NCBI GenBank assembly: GCA_013202335.1
Contig: JABMQR010000208.1
Span: forward strand, 1-64,000
Source of the DNA: Bacteroidota bacterium
GTDB lineage: Bacteria; Spirochaetota; Spirochaetia; JABMQR01
Length of the DNA: 64,000 nt
Direction: 5' to 3'
The notes under the pieces were generated by a model that made no database searches, was not told the DNA's origin, and saw only the letters and a program-made list of their open reading frames with translations. Shown here piece after piece: positions 28,211 to 36,559 of the stretch. The translations under genes and the position numbers were made by a program. How positions within the stretch are numbered: the stretch's first letter is position 1; every line of letters begins with the position of its first letter.

Positions 28211-28362
28211 AAGGCCTCCATTTTTTCAATTTTGCAGTGTATGAGCAAATTCCAATAATTGATGATTCTTGAAATTTGCTTTTGAAGTTTCCGACAGAAT
28301 ATATATAATTTTTTATAACACTAAGACATATAAAAATCGGAAAATTCTACTACCAGGTCGAT

Positions 28363-28388
28363 CTTTCAAAATCGCCTAATTTTGAAAG
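28363..28388. repeat. AT-rich palindromic repeat, copy c
   Basis: Perfect arms CTTTCAAAAT and ATTTTGAAAG around a six-base loop CGCCTA. It lies in the 242-bp gap between thyX and the small membrane protein at 28453. The same arms occur at 3812-3836 and, with one change, at 15009-15033. Confidence 0.6.
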
Positions 28389-28452
28389 CCTTTCGTATGT
28401 TGAGCTCTCTTTGGAAGCTCATATTCTGATGGAATACCAAGATTATATTTTA

Positions 28453-28668
28453 TTACAGATTATCGTATTTTTTATCTTTATCCAATTCCAGTATTACTGT
28501 CTCAAGGTTGTTCAACCGACTCTCATGTTTCTCAATTACTTTCATGAGTTCCTGCAGCTTTTGTTCAGAAATATCTGCCCCGCTCTCTTTCCTCTTGAAA
28601 TACTGTCTGAATACTTCTGCTGCAGAAGCAACAGACACAATTATAACTATAGCCAACCAAAAACTCAT
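28453..28668 (-). CDS. Small membrane protein with coiled coil (PspB-like topology)
   Basis: A 71-residue protein with one N-terminal helix (about 3-22), a basic stretch (RQYFKRKESG) and a C-terminal heptad-like segment (LQELMKVIEKHESRLNNLETVILEL). This topology resembles PspB, though no other psp gene is nearby and the similarity is not decisive. GGCAGG lies immediately upstream of the ATG at 28668. It appears to be a real small gene, function unknown. Confidence 0.55.
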   Translation of the reverse strand: MSFWLAIVIIVSVASAAEVFRQYFKRKESGADISEQKLQELMKVIEKHESRLNNLETVILELDKDKKYDNL

Positions 28669-28824
28669 ACCTGCCCCACCATTCTTCTGTAGTATAGATG
28701 CGGTTAATACAGCGATTTTTTATCTGTTACCGCGCAGAAAACCCAATATGATTTTCCACTAATTCTCACTTTACCAGATAACCGCTCACAGGGCAATCAG
28801 TATTGCTGCCCCGCAGAAAGCGTG

Positions 28825-29553
28825 CTACATAAAACTCATCCTGCCAAGAAGAAGCGACAGACCTGCTGAACAAGCAGTCTCGGTTCTCAGGATCCGGTCA
28901 CCTAAACCTGCGGATAGAAATCCAGCCTTTGCAAACAATTTCCTTTCTCTGTCAGACCATCCTCTTTCAGGCCCTACAGCCAGAATATACTTATTTCCGG
29001 TCGGTAACTGCATAGTCGAGAGCTTTGTTTCCGGGTTAATATTATCCAGAACAATACGAACCAAACCGGTACCCTCCTGCTTCAGCCCGGCTGCCGCTGC
29101 ATCCAGAGAGTTGAACAGATTAACTTCAGGAACAACTGACCTTCCCGCCTGCTGGGCGCCGCTAAGAATATACATGCGATATTCTCTATCTTTCCACAGC
29201 TTCGCATCTCTGTATGAACGTTCTCCCGTATCGGTTCCTGATACAACTATCCTTTCGACACCAATACTCACAGCCTCACGCAGAATCCTTTTCATACAAA
29301 TCGGCCTCACCTGAGCAACCAGTAATATAACCGGGAAAAGCGGCACGGGAGAAATTTCCGGTTTCCAGTCAATTGTAACTGCTTCTGAATCTATCCTGGT
29401 AACCACCGCCCTTCCGGCAAACCCATTTACCAGACCCATAAGAAAACTGTCACCCTCCTGCAGGCGCAGGATTTTTTTAATGTGTTTCCCTCTCGCATCA
29501 GATAACAGAATTCTGTCATCTTTAGGGTATGACTCAAATAAAATGATATTCAT
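28825..29553 (-). CDS. rsmE: 16S rRNA (uracil-1498-N3)-methyltransferase
   Basis: RsmE methylates U1498 of 16S rRNA. The 242-residue protein has the N-terminal PUA-like part (HIKKILRLQEGDSFLMG) and a SPOUT methyltransferase domain with ILLVAQVRPICMKRILREAVSIGVERIVV, LAVGPERGWSDRERKLF and a knot segment LGDRILRTETACSAGLSLLLG. These closely follow the family. It is divergent from the lipoate ligase gene across 93 bp. Confidence 0.93.
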   Translation of the reverse strand: MNIILFESYPKDDRILLSDARGKHIKKILRLQEGDSFLMGLVNGFAGRAVVTRIDSEAVTIDWKPEISPVPLFPVILLVAQVRPICMKRILREAVSIGVERIVVSGTDTGERSYRDAKLWKDREYRMYILSGAQQAGRSVVPEVNLFNSLDAAAAGLKQEGTGLVRIVLDNINPETKLSTMQLPTGNKYILAVGPERGWSDRERKLFAKAGFLSAGLGDRILRTETACSAGLSLLLGRMSFM

Positions 29554-29610
29554 ACTCTTTATATAGCATGAAATCGGATCTCATACCAGTTGCATAACGT
29601 GTGTTGATCT

Positions 29611-29640
29611 TTACAAACATGCGCTGACACTGTATACAAT
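29611..29640 (+). promoter_or_regulatory. Promoter abutting the lipoate ligase gene
   Basis: TTACAA (29611-29616), 18-bp spacer and TACAAT (29635-29640), then six bases to the ATG at 29647 with no Shine-Dalgarno sequence. This is a candidate leaderless transcript. Confidence 0.45.
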
Positions 29641-29646
29641 AAGATT

Positions 29647-30663
29647 ATGGCAGATACCGCAGTCCATATCAGTACTTCATTAGATCCGCAGCTTAATCTG
29701 GCTCTGGAAGAATCTCTTTTCAGAAATATGCAGCCCGGGTCACGTATCCTTCTGCTATATCGAAACAACCCTTCTGTTATCATTGGAAGAAACCAAAACC
29801 CCTGGCTGGAATGCAGTTTAAAACATATGAAGAAGGATAAGGTACAGTTTTTTCGACGTTTCAGCGGAGGGGGGACAGTCTATCATGACCCTGGGAATAT
29901 AAATTACAGCTATATGACCCCTCGCCAGGAGTTTAACCGTTCTACAGCGACAGGTCTGATCGCAAAAAGCCTGCAGCTCCTCGGAATCCAGGCTGAAATT
30001 TCACCGAGAAACGATATTTTAGTCCATAGCAAAAAAATATCCGGAAGTGCCTACAGAATTACAGGAGATAAAGCCTATCATCACGGAACTCTTCTGGTGA
30101 ATGCTGACCTTGATAAACTTGCAGCATATTTGATTCCGGGTCAATCTGTATCCGAGGCAAAAGGAACAAAGTCTATATCTTCATCTGTTACAAATCTAAC
30201 TGATTGCAATCCTGCAATTTCTTATGAGAATATATACAGTGCGGTGGCCTTCACCTTCACCAAAAAAAGAGAGCCGGCAATCCGCTTTTTAGATGAAACT
30301 GCAGCACGAAAAACAGAGGGAGTAAATGAAATAATTGATCAGCTTTCAAGCCTTGAGTGGAAGCTTGGAAAAACTCCCCATTTCACCATAACTGCAGCTT
30401 GCCGAACTTCAAATAATACGTCTGAAAATATTCCTGCAGTACTGGAAATTGTGAAAGGAAAGATTCAAACCATCACAATTCTCAAAAATGACTATATGGA
30501 TATTACTGAGCAATCGAAACAATTAACAGAGCTGTTAAACGGGACCTTTTTTCGCATAAAAGATATTTCGGAAATACTCTCTATTGCAGAGCATGAATAT
30601 AGTGCTGATCAGAAGAAATTCTTCCATTCCCTGATAGCTGCTCTATCTGAAATTATTTCATGA
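29647..30663 (+). CDS. lplA: Lipoate-protein ligase
   Basis: LplA activates lipoate with ATP and attaches it to lipoyl domains of dehydrogenase complexes or GcvH. The 338-residue protein has the catalytic-domain motifs NPSVIIGRNQNPW, RRFSGGGTVYHDPGNINYSYM, the lysine-bearing KKISGSAYRITGDKAYHHGTLLV and a C-terminal accessory domain (about 245-338). Order and length match the two-domain E. coli-type enzyme. No substrate protein is encoded here; the E2-like protein at 26493 lacks a lipoyl domain. Confidence 0.92.
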   Translation: MADTAVHISTSLDPQLNLALEESLFRNMQPGSRILLLYRNNPSVIIGRNQNPWLECSLKHMKKDKVQFFRRFSGGGTVYHDPGNINYSYMTPRQEFNRSTATGLIAKSLQLLGIQAEISPRNDILVHSKKISGSAYRITGDKAYHHGTLLVNADLDKLAAYLIPGQSVSEAKGTKSISSSVTNLTDCNPAISYENIYSAVAFTFTKKREPAIRFLDETAARKTEGVNEIIDQLSSLEWKLGKTPHFTITAACRTSNNTSENIPAVLEIVKGKIQTITILKNDYMDITEQSKQLTELLNGTFFRIKDISEILSIAEHEYSADQKKFFHSLIAALSEIIS

Positions 30664-30691
30664 GATAATTAAAAAATAGAAAATTTTTGTA

Positions 30692-31300
30692 TTAATCCGT
30701 CAGCTCAACTTTACTGATTACCGTAAAATCATGAGGAACATAATCCCGAACCACACAAATATGACTCGAGTATTCGGCAACCCATGGAATTATTTCTTCA
30801 GGTTCGAAGTAGGCATATTTTTCACTCTGCACCGGATGATCCGGATCCAGAAGATTAAACACAACCCACTTCGAAGCTACCTTAAAAAAAACCGGCAGTG
30901 CCTTCTGAAGGAATTCTCTGTTGTTTCCCAAATTCAGATTGAAAATCCCTGAACTATACACAACATCATATTCGCTCTCATGGAACAACTCACGAGAAAA
31001 CATATCACCTGAAAGAAAGGAAGCATCAGGATAGCGCCTTCCCGCCTCATTCACCATATCATCCAGAATATCAATTCCTGTATAAGATACATCAATTCCT
31101 CTTTCCCGAATAAACCCATATAAATCACCCAATCCACAGCCGACATCTAGAATCGACAGACCGGAGAGATCCAGTTTGTCAGTCAGAGCGCTGAAACGAC
31201 CAAGGTGCGCATCTTCACTCTCCCAATCAAGTATTTGGTAACCCCTGTCCATGGAATTGATCCGAGGTGAGTAATGTTTCTCAATCATCTTCTTTTGCAT
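30692..31300 (-). CDS. Class I SAM-dependent methyltransferase
   Basis: The 202-residue protein has the SAM-binding motif I ILDVGCGLGDLYGF, motif II YTGIDILDDMVNEAGRRYP, and the segment SGDMFSREL... YDVVYSSGIFNLNLG. The N-terminus KHYSPRINSMDRGYQILDWES is shared with small uncharacterised methyltransferases. The substrate is not predictable. The ATG at 31300 has a promoter six bases upstream and no ribosome site. It is convergent with lplA. Confidence 0.8.
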   Translation of the reverse strand: MQKKMIEKHYSPRINSMDRGYQILDWESEDAHLGRFSALTDKLDLSGLSILDVGCGLGDLYGFIRERGIDVSYTGIDILDDMVNEAGRRYPDASFLSGDMFSRELFHESEYDVVYSSGIFNLNLGNNREFLQKALPVFFKVASKWVVFNLLDPDHPVQSEKYAYFEPEEIIPWVAEYSSHICVVRDYVPHDFTVISKVELTD

Positions 31301-31306
31301 AGCATC

Positions 31307-31335
31307 AGTATACTAAGAGACAAACCAAGTGTCAT
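31307..31335 (-). promoter_or_regulatory. Promoter abutting the methyltransferase gene
   Basis: On the minus strand, ATGACA (31335-31330), 17-bp spacer and TATACT (31312-31307) end six bases before the ATG at 31300. No Shine-Dalgarno is present. Confidence 0.5.
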
Positions 31336-31424
31336 CATAATTAGAGAAAAACCATGACACTAACGTGAAAATACATTATAATCCCAAGTAACGGAGGCAA
31401 TGGTATTAACCCAATGGAAATTAT

Positions 31425-33050
31425 ATGCACAAATTAAGAAAACTTCTTGCAGCAATAATTCTTATAAGTTCAATCATCCCTGCTCTTACGAGTGCTGCTC
31501 TGATCCCAAAAAAATCAGAATCTCCTGTCCAACTGCGTAAATCATCTGAGTTTGTTATAGCAATTGAAATGGATGAAGAACCTTTTACTTTCAATCCGCA
31601 TAAATCAACAAATATCAACTCAGCCCAGCTGCTTACCGCGATTGCAGAGGGACTGGTTACATACCACCCTTCATCATTAGATCCGGTTCCCGGTGCAGCA
31701 AATTTTATTGAGACATCTGAGGATGGACTGACATGGACTATATCAATTCGTAAAGATGCAAAATTCAGCAACGGTGATCCTATTACGGCATATACATTTT
31801 TCAACACATGGTTTCACCTTATCCAACAGGAAACCGCAGGGGATATGGCTTCTCTTCTTGATATCATTAAGGGTGTACGTGCATACCGCACCGGCCAAGA
31901 AACAAACAAAAGTGATGTTGGAATAAAAGCACTTAACCTGCATACACTTGAGCTGCAGCTAACAACACCGGCACCTTACCTTCTCAACATATTGTGTCAT
32001 CATATTTTTACCGCAATACATCCGGACAATCTGAGAAATCTTGACAACATAACCTCTGAATCTTTTATCAGCAGCGGCCCCTATCAAATTGTTTCGGTAA
32101 ATGAAGAAGAAATTTATCTGGAAAAAAATCCATATTACTGGGACAAGGATAATGTAAAGTCAGAACATATCAGGATCGAATTACGCGAATCAGGTCTTGA
32201 TCTTCTCATTGATTTTTCAGGAGAACTTGTTCATTGGTCAGAAGCCTATATCCGGATACCGCTTCTTTATGATGAAAATGATGTTATCGTTTATCCTGAG
32301 TACTCTACCGGATTTTACTATTTCTCAGAAAATTCCGGACCGTATTCAATGCCTAAAGTTCGTGAAGCCCTGACACTGCTCATCCCCTGGGATGAAATAC
32401 GGGAGAGCGGAAATTATATATACCCAACTGAAACATTAGTCCCTCAGGACTCTCTCTATTTCGGATCAAACGGAATTCCTGAAGCTAATCGGGAATTAGC
32501 ATTCCAGCTCCTTGAGGAAGCCGGTTTTGCAAACGGTACCGGACTGCCGATAATCCATCTGGCCATTCACCCCGGTGAAGTGCTTGAAGAGATCACTGAT
32601 CAGATTACTGATATCTGGAGTTCTGAACTCGGAATTACGGTAATTATTGATGTTGTCCCTTTCTCAGTTTATCTGGGAGATCCGGAAAATTCTCCCTATA
32701 CCATGGGATTCATTACATGGATCGGCGACTTCTACGATCCATATAGTTTTCTAAATTTATGGTTGTCAGATAGTAATTTCAATCCGGGAAAATATCAGAA
32801 TCCGGAATTTGACTCACTCATCAGGAAAGGCCTTGAACAGGAAAATGATGTTGATCGCTTTGTCTATTTCCGTGAAGCAGAGAATATTCTTCTCCAGCAA
32901 GCAGCTGTAATTCCCATCTATCACGGTGTATCGGTTAATTTTATCAATACTGATATTGTTTCCGGCTGGTACCCAAACTTTCTGGATATTCATCCGTTCA
33001 AGTATTTTGATACCCATGAACCAAGTTTGGAAAATTCAAACTCTTTCTAA
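31425..33050 (+). CDS. Oligopeptide ABC transporter substrate-binding protein (OppA-like)
   Basis: The 541-residue secreted protein belongs to solute-binding family 5. It has a signal peptide (MHKLRKLLAAIILISSIIPALTSA), the domain entry EPFTFNPHKSTNINSAQLLTAIAEGLVTYHP, DGLTWTISIRKDAKFSNGDPITAYTF, SSGPYQIVSV and the C-terminal PIYHGVSVNFINTDIVSGWYPN. No permease or ATPase is nearby, so it may be an orphan receptor. The strong GGAGG at 31393 precedes another ATG (31400) in a different frame that runs only 43 codons; the true start at 31425 has a weak ribosome site. TATAAT at 31377 may be its -10 box. Confidence 0.88.
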   Translation: MHKLRKLLAAIILISSIIPALTSAALIPKKSESPVQLRKSSEFVIAIEMDEEPFTFNPHKSTNINSAQLLTAIAEGLVTYHPSSLDPVPGAANFIETSEDGLTWTISIRKDAKFSNGDPITAYTFFNTWFHLIQQETAGDMASLLDIIKGVRAYRTGQETNKSDVGIKALNLHTLELQLTTPAPYLLNILCHHIFTAIHPDNLRNLDNITSESFISSGPYQIVSVNEEEIYLEKNPYYWDKDNVKSEHIRIELRESGLDLLIDFSGELVHWSEAYIRIPLLYDENDVIVYPEYSTGFYYFSENSGPYSMPKVREALTLLIPWDEIRESGNYIYPTETLVPQDSLYFGSNGIPEANRELAFQLLEEAGFANGTGLPIIHLAIHPGEVLEEITDQITDIWSSELGITVIIDVVPFSVYLGDPENSPYTMGFITWIGDFYDPYSFLNLWLSDSNFNPGKYQNPEFDSLIRKGLEQENDVDRFVYFREAENILLQQAAVIPIYHGVSVNFINTDIVSGWYPNFLDIHPFKYFDTHEPSLENSNSF

Positions 33051-33081
33051 CCAGCATCATCTTAAGTTGTCATGATAGGTG

Positions 33082-34662
33082 TTAATCCCTTCCATACATC
33101 TGAACCATCTCTCTAAATCTGGAAGAAGTCTGTTTATCTGCCGCACCTGGAAGCATTCTCCACGACCAGTTACTGCTGCCGACAGTAGAGGGGGTATTCA
33201 TCCGGCAATCAGTTCCGAGAGAAAGCAGATCCTGCATAGGGAATATCGCGTAACGAGCCCGGGAAACCAGCACCTGACGCATCATGGACCAGGAAATATC
33301 ATCTCCCGATCTGGCAAGGTACCTGCGTACCAGATCTTTCTCATCTTCATTGAGGTTCATGTACCACCCAAGAGTTGTATCATTATCATGCGTACCGGTA
33401 TAGGCAACACAGTTTGCTGGATAGTTGTGAGGCAGAAAATCATTCGACGCATCCAGCACTCCATGTTCTGTATGATCAAAAGCAAACTGTAATATCTTCA
33501 TACCGGGAAGATTAAATCCGTCACGCAGTGCTATAACCTCAGAGGTCATCACACCAAGATCTTCAGCAATGATCGGGATATCTCCCAGTTCATGCTGAAT
33601 CCGCGCAAACAGCTTATGACCCGGAGCCTTAACCCACTTACCGTTAATCGCAGTCTCTTCACCAGTCTCAACTTCCCAGTAAGCTTCCAATCCTCTGAAA
33701 TGGTCTATTCTGACAATATCAGTCTGTTCCAGAGCCTTCCTGATCCGAAGCACCCACCACTGCAGGATGTCTTCTTCACGATGATCCCAGTCATAAACCG
33801 GAGTCCCCCAAAGCTGACCTGTTTCACTAAAAAAATCAGGAGGCACCCCCGATTGGGCTGAGAATTTCCCTTTTTCATCAGTTTTAAATAAATCCAGATT
33901 AACCCAGGTATCTGCGCTGTCAGCCGCTACGAAAATGGGAACATCTCCTATAAATTCTATTCCTTTGCTATTTACATACTGCTTCAGGGCAGACCATTGT
34001 TCATAAAAAAAATACTGCAGGACTTTCTGAATCGAAACCTCTTCAGCATACTCATGATACCACCTGGCAAGTACATCAGGATCACGATATCCGAGCCCCT
34101 GCTCCCAGGTTAAAAACCATCTTGAGTCATTATATTTTTCTGTTGCAACTGCAAACAGAGCATAGTCATCAAGCCAGTTATTATTTTCAACACAAAATTT
34201 CTCGTACTCGGATCTCTCTTCACTACCGGCAGATTCAATAAACTTTTCTGCTGCTGCTGTAAGAAGATCTTTTTTCCATAACTCGACAAGTGAGAAATCT
34301 ACTCTTGTATTCGTTTCCGCAGACGCAGGCGCAAACGATCTCCCATCTCCACCTCCACCCTGAAAATCAGGGATCCCGTGCAGCTGTTTTTCTGACAGCA
34401 GCCCTTTTTCAACAAGCAAGTCAAGACTTATCAGAAAGGTATTCCCGGCAAAGGTTGATCTGGCTGAATAGGGAGAGTTACCATAGCCCGTTGGGCCAAG
34501 AGGAAGTATCTGCCAGAGCTTTGCTGAACAGTCCGAAACGAAGTCTGCAAACCTATATGCTTCATACCCAAAATCACCAATCCCATAGGTTCCGGGAAGA
34601 GATGTCGGGTGTAAAAGTATTCCAGAAAACCGATCATTTTTCATATTTTTATTATACGGCAT
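33082..34662 (-). CDS. malQ: 4-alpha-glucanotransferase
   Basis: MalQ (GH77) transfers maltodextrin segments and frees glucose. The protein (526 residues from 34662) has the family motifs SGILLHPTSLPGTYGIGDFG, FADFVSDCSAKLWQILPLGPTG, FIGDVPIFVAADSADTW, DIVRIDHFRGLEAYWEV with the nucleophile Asp, IIAEDLGVMTSEV with the acid/base Glu, and AYTGTHDNDTTLGWY. AAGGGA precedes the ATG at 34662, which drops 21 residues from the longer frame. It is convergent with the OppA-like gene. Together with the GH13 enzyme at 40 kb it would process imported maltodextrin. Confidence 0.95.
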   Translation of the reverse strand: MPYNKNMKNDRFSGILLHPTSLPGTYGIGDFGYEAYRFADFVSDCSAKLWQILPLGPTGYGNSPYSARSTFAGNTFLISLDLLVEKGLLSEKQLHGIPDFQGGGGDGRSFAPASAETNTRVDFSLVELWKKDLLTAAAEKFIESAGSEERSEYEKFCVENNNWLDDYALFAVATEKYNDSRWFLTWEQGLGYRDPDVLARWYHEYAEEVSIQKVLQYFFYEQWSALKQYVNSKGIEFIGDVPIFVAADSADTWVNLDLFKTDEKGKFSAQSGVPPDFFSETGQLWGTPVYDWDHREEDILQWWVLRIRKALEQTDIVRIDHFRGLEAYWEVETGEETAINGKWVKAPGHKLFARIQHELGDIPIIAEDLGVMTSEVIALRDGFNLPGMKILQFAFDHTEHGVLDASNDFLPHNYPANCVAYTGTHDNDTTLGWYMNLNEDEKDLVRRYLARSGDDISWSMMRQVLVSRARYAIFPMQDLLSLGTDCRMNTPSTVGSSNWSWRMLPGAADKQTSSRFREMVQMYGRD

Positions 34663-34672
34663 TTCATTCCCT

Positions 34673-34701
34673 TTGACTATCCTGACACTATTGAGTATAA
34701 T
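34673..34701 (+). promoter_or_regulatory. Near-consensus promoter of carD, seven bases from the ATG
   Basis: TTGACT (34673-34678), 17-bp spacer and TATAAT (34696-34701), then seven bases to the ATG at 34709. The match is five of six at -35 and perfect at -10. There is no Shine-Dalgarno, so the carD message would be leaderless. The -35 box lies just inside the leader of the divergent malQ gene. Confidence 0.8.
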
Positions 34702-34708
34702 ACATTCT

Positions 34709-35212
34709 ATGAATTCTACAATCAAAAAAACGGCATTTTCAGTTGGTGAGCATATCGTATACCCCCTTCAGGGCGTGGGTCTCATTAAGGAAATTGAGGA
34801 TAGAGATTTTAAGGGAAATTCCATTTCCTATTACATTATTTATCTTGATATAACAGACATGACAGTAATGATCCCTGTTGAAAAAGCGGAAGAGCTGGGA
34901 ATCAGAGGTATAGTTACTCCAATAGAGTCACAGGAAGCTCTGGATTCACTATCCAGTATATATGAACCTGTAACTATTGACTGGAAGCTCCGTTACCAAA
35001 TGAATTTAGATCTTCTCAAAGAGGGCACAGTCGTATCAATTGCATCTGTAGTTCAGGCCCTATATCACAGAAGTAAAATTAAAGAACTCCCGGTTCAGGA
35101 ACGCAAACTCTTTGACAATGCATTGAAAATCCTCATAGATGAAATGTCATTTTCCTTCAACAAAGATAAAAAAGAGATTGAGGAGATGATCTTCACCAGA
35201 CTGGAAGCCTAG
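34709..35212 (+). CDS. carD: CarD-family RNA polymerase-binding regulator
   Basis: CarD-type proteins bind the RNA polymerase beta subunit and stabilise open complexes, often at rRNA promoters. The 167-residue protein has the RNA-polymerase interacting domain (FSVGEHIVYPLQGVGLIKEIE, YYIIYLDITDMTVMIPVEKAEELGIR) and a helical C-terminal part (SVVQALYHRSKIKELPVQERKLFDNALKIL). I start at 34709, because upstream codons overlap the promoter. A carD-ispD-ispF order is known in several bacteria. ispD starts at the base following its stop. Confidence 0.92.
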   Translation: MNSTIKKTAFSVGEHIVYPLQGVGLIKEIEDRDFKGNSISYYIIYLDITDMTVMIPVEKAEELGIRGIVTPIESQEALDSLSSIYEPVTIDWKLRYQMNLDLLKEGTVVSIASVVQALYHRSKIKELPVQERKLFDNALKILIDEMSFSFNKDKKEIEEMIFTRLEA

Positions 35213-35965
35213 GTGACTGCCCGGACGCCTGTATCCATTTTAATAACTGCAGCAGGACTCAGTTCAAGATTTAGAGAAACATCCGGCAACTACAATCACC
35301 AAAAAAAAGAGTTCCACTCTCTACATGGCGAACCTGTTCTCAACAGAACTATCCGTATATTTTTTGAAGCACTCTGTGATTCAGCATATATACCCGAACT
35401 CTTAATAATAACCTGCACTCCGGGTCTCTCCACAGAAACCGGTGAAATTGTGAAAACCTTGAATATTCCTGCCCGAACTAAGATTCTGCTTGTTGAAGGT
35501 GGATGCACACGTCAGGAATCTGTGCGTAATGGACTTGAGAAGATTGCAGCAGTAACCACTTTAGATACTCCTCCAAAACTTGTACTGATTCATGATGCCT
35601 CACGCCCATGGGTAACAAAAGAAATAATACTCTCTACCCTTGAGACTGCTCAAGTCTTTGGCGGAGCCGCACCAGTAATCCCGCAGGTTGATGCCCTAAA
35701 ATCCATCGATAAAGATGGATTAATTGATGGACATTATGACCGTGGACGTTTTGTCGGCGTTCAAACTCCACAGACCTTTTGGTTTCCTGAAATACTATCA
35801 GCCCACAAGCTGGCAAAGCAGCATAATAAAATATGTTATGATGATACCGAGGTTTTTACTGATTGGGGCGGAAAAGTTAAAACCATTCCGGGAGATCCGG
35901 CGAACAGGAAAATTACTTTTTATTCAGATATAACTATTTCCAGCGGCCAGGGAGCACACAACTAA
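35213..35965 (+). CDS. ispD: 2-C-methyl-D-erythritol 4-phosphate cytidylyltransferase
   Basis: IspD couples MEP with CTP, the third step of the MEP isoprenoid pathway. The 250-residue protein has a nucleotide-binding start ILITAAGLSSRF (canonical AAGxGxR), QESVRNGLE, VLIHDASRPWVTKEI and a C-terminal YDDTEVF. The start is a GTG directly after the carD stop, so translation is coupled. ispF follows with a one-base overlap. The N-terminal loop carries an unusual insert (ETSGNYNHQKKEF). Confidence 0.93.
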   Translation: MTARTPVSILITAAGLSSRFRETSGNYNHQKKEFHSLHGEPVLNRTIRIFFEALCDSAYIPELLIITCTPGLSTETGEIVKTLNIPARTKILLVEGGCTRQESVRNGLEKIAAVTTLDTPPKLVLIHDASRPWVTKEIILSTLETAQVFGGAAPVIPQVDALKSIDKDGLIDGHYDRGRFVGVQTPQTFWFPEILSAHKLAKQHNKICYDDTEVFTDWGGKVKTIPGDPANRKITFYSDITISSGQGAHN

Positions 35966-36456
35966 TGAGAATTGGATTTGGCAGTGATACACATAAATTG
36001 GTTCAGGGAAAACCGTTAATAATTGGCGGTATATCCATTGATTCTCCGACTGGAGCTGAAGCACATTCTGATGGTGATGTACTAATTCATGCACTTATTG
36101 ATGCACTGTTAGGCGCTGCAGCAGCAGGAGATATCGGAAAACTCTTTCCACCCGAAGACTCAAAATGGAAAGATGCAAACAGTATGGATTTATTGGAAAT
36201 TGCCATTGAGAAAGTACGGGTTGCCGGATTCTCATTGGGAAATATAGATTCTGTAATCCACCTGGAAAAACCCAGCCTCAAACCCTACAAAAATGCAATC
36301 CAAAAAAATCTGGCAGACTTTCTCCTGATGGATACCGATCATGTATCCATTAAAGCAAAAACTGCTGAAGGGTTAGGACCAGTTGGTTTGGGAGAGAGCC
36401 TCTCTGCAGAGGTGGTTGTTCTTCTTGAGAAAACAGAGCCTGATGCCTGGGTCTAA
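35965..36456 (+). CDS. ispF: 2-C-methyl-D-erythritol 2,4-cyclodiphosphate synthase
   Basis: IspF cyclises CDP-ME-2P to MEcPP. The 163-residue protein has the zinc-ligand region GSDTHKL (family form GxDxH), then GAEAHSDGDVLIHALIDALLGA, the metal-binding and substrate loops (GDIGKLFPPEDSKWKDANS) and the C-terminal KAKTAEGLGPVGLGE. It overlaps ispD by one base (TAATG). The pathway genes are adjacent and co-transcribed with carD. A hairpin follows at 36479. Confidence 0.97.
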   Translation: MRIGFGSDTHKLVQGKPLIIGGISIDSPTGAEAHSDGDVLIHALIDALLGAAAAGDIGKLFPPEDSKWKDANSMDLLEIAIEKVRVAGFSLGNIDSVIHLEKPSLKPYKNAIQKNLADFLLMDTDHVSIKAKTAEGLGPVGLGESLSAEVVVLLEKTEPDAWV

Positions 36457-36470
36457 AACACTTTTACTGC

Positions 36471-36499
36471 AAAAAAAAGAACCAGCATATAGCCGGTTC
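36471..36499 (-). terminator. Terminator for the minus-strand ATPase gene
   Basis: GAACCAGC / GCCGGTTC arms (one mismatch) around ATATA, with eight A on the plus strand at 36471-36478, so on the minus strand the stem is followed by eight U. It ends the fusA-ATPase transcript and may also help terminate ispF from the other side. Confidence 0.75.
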
Positions 36500-36559
36500 C
36501 TCTTTATATATAGTCTCCAGATTAGTACTCTAAATAAATTAGTACTTTAATTCCGTTCC

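Noticed and set aside
28411..28692. 93-codon plus-strand frame
   Set aside because: It is antisense to the small membrane protein at 28453-28668, which has the better ribosome site and membrane pattern.
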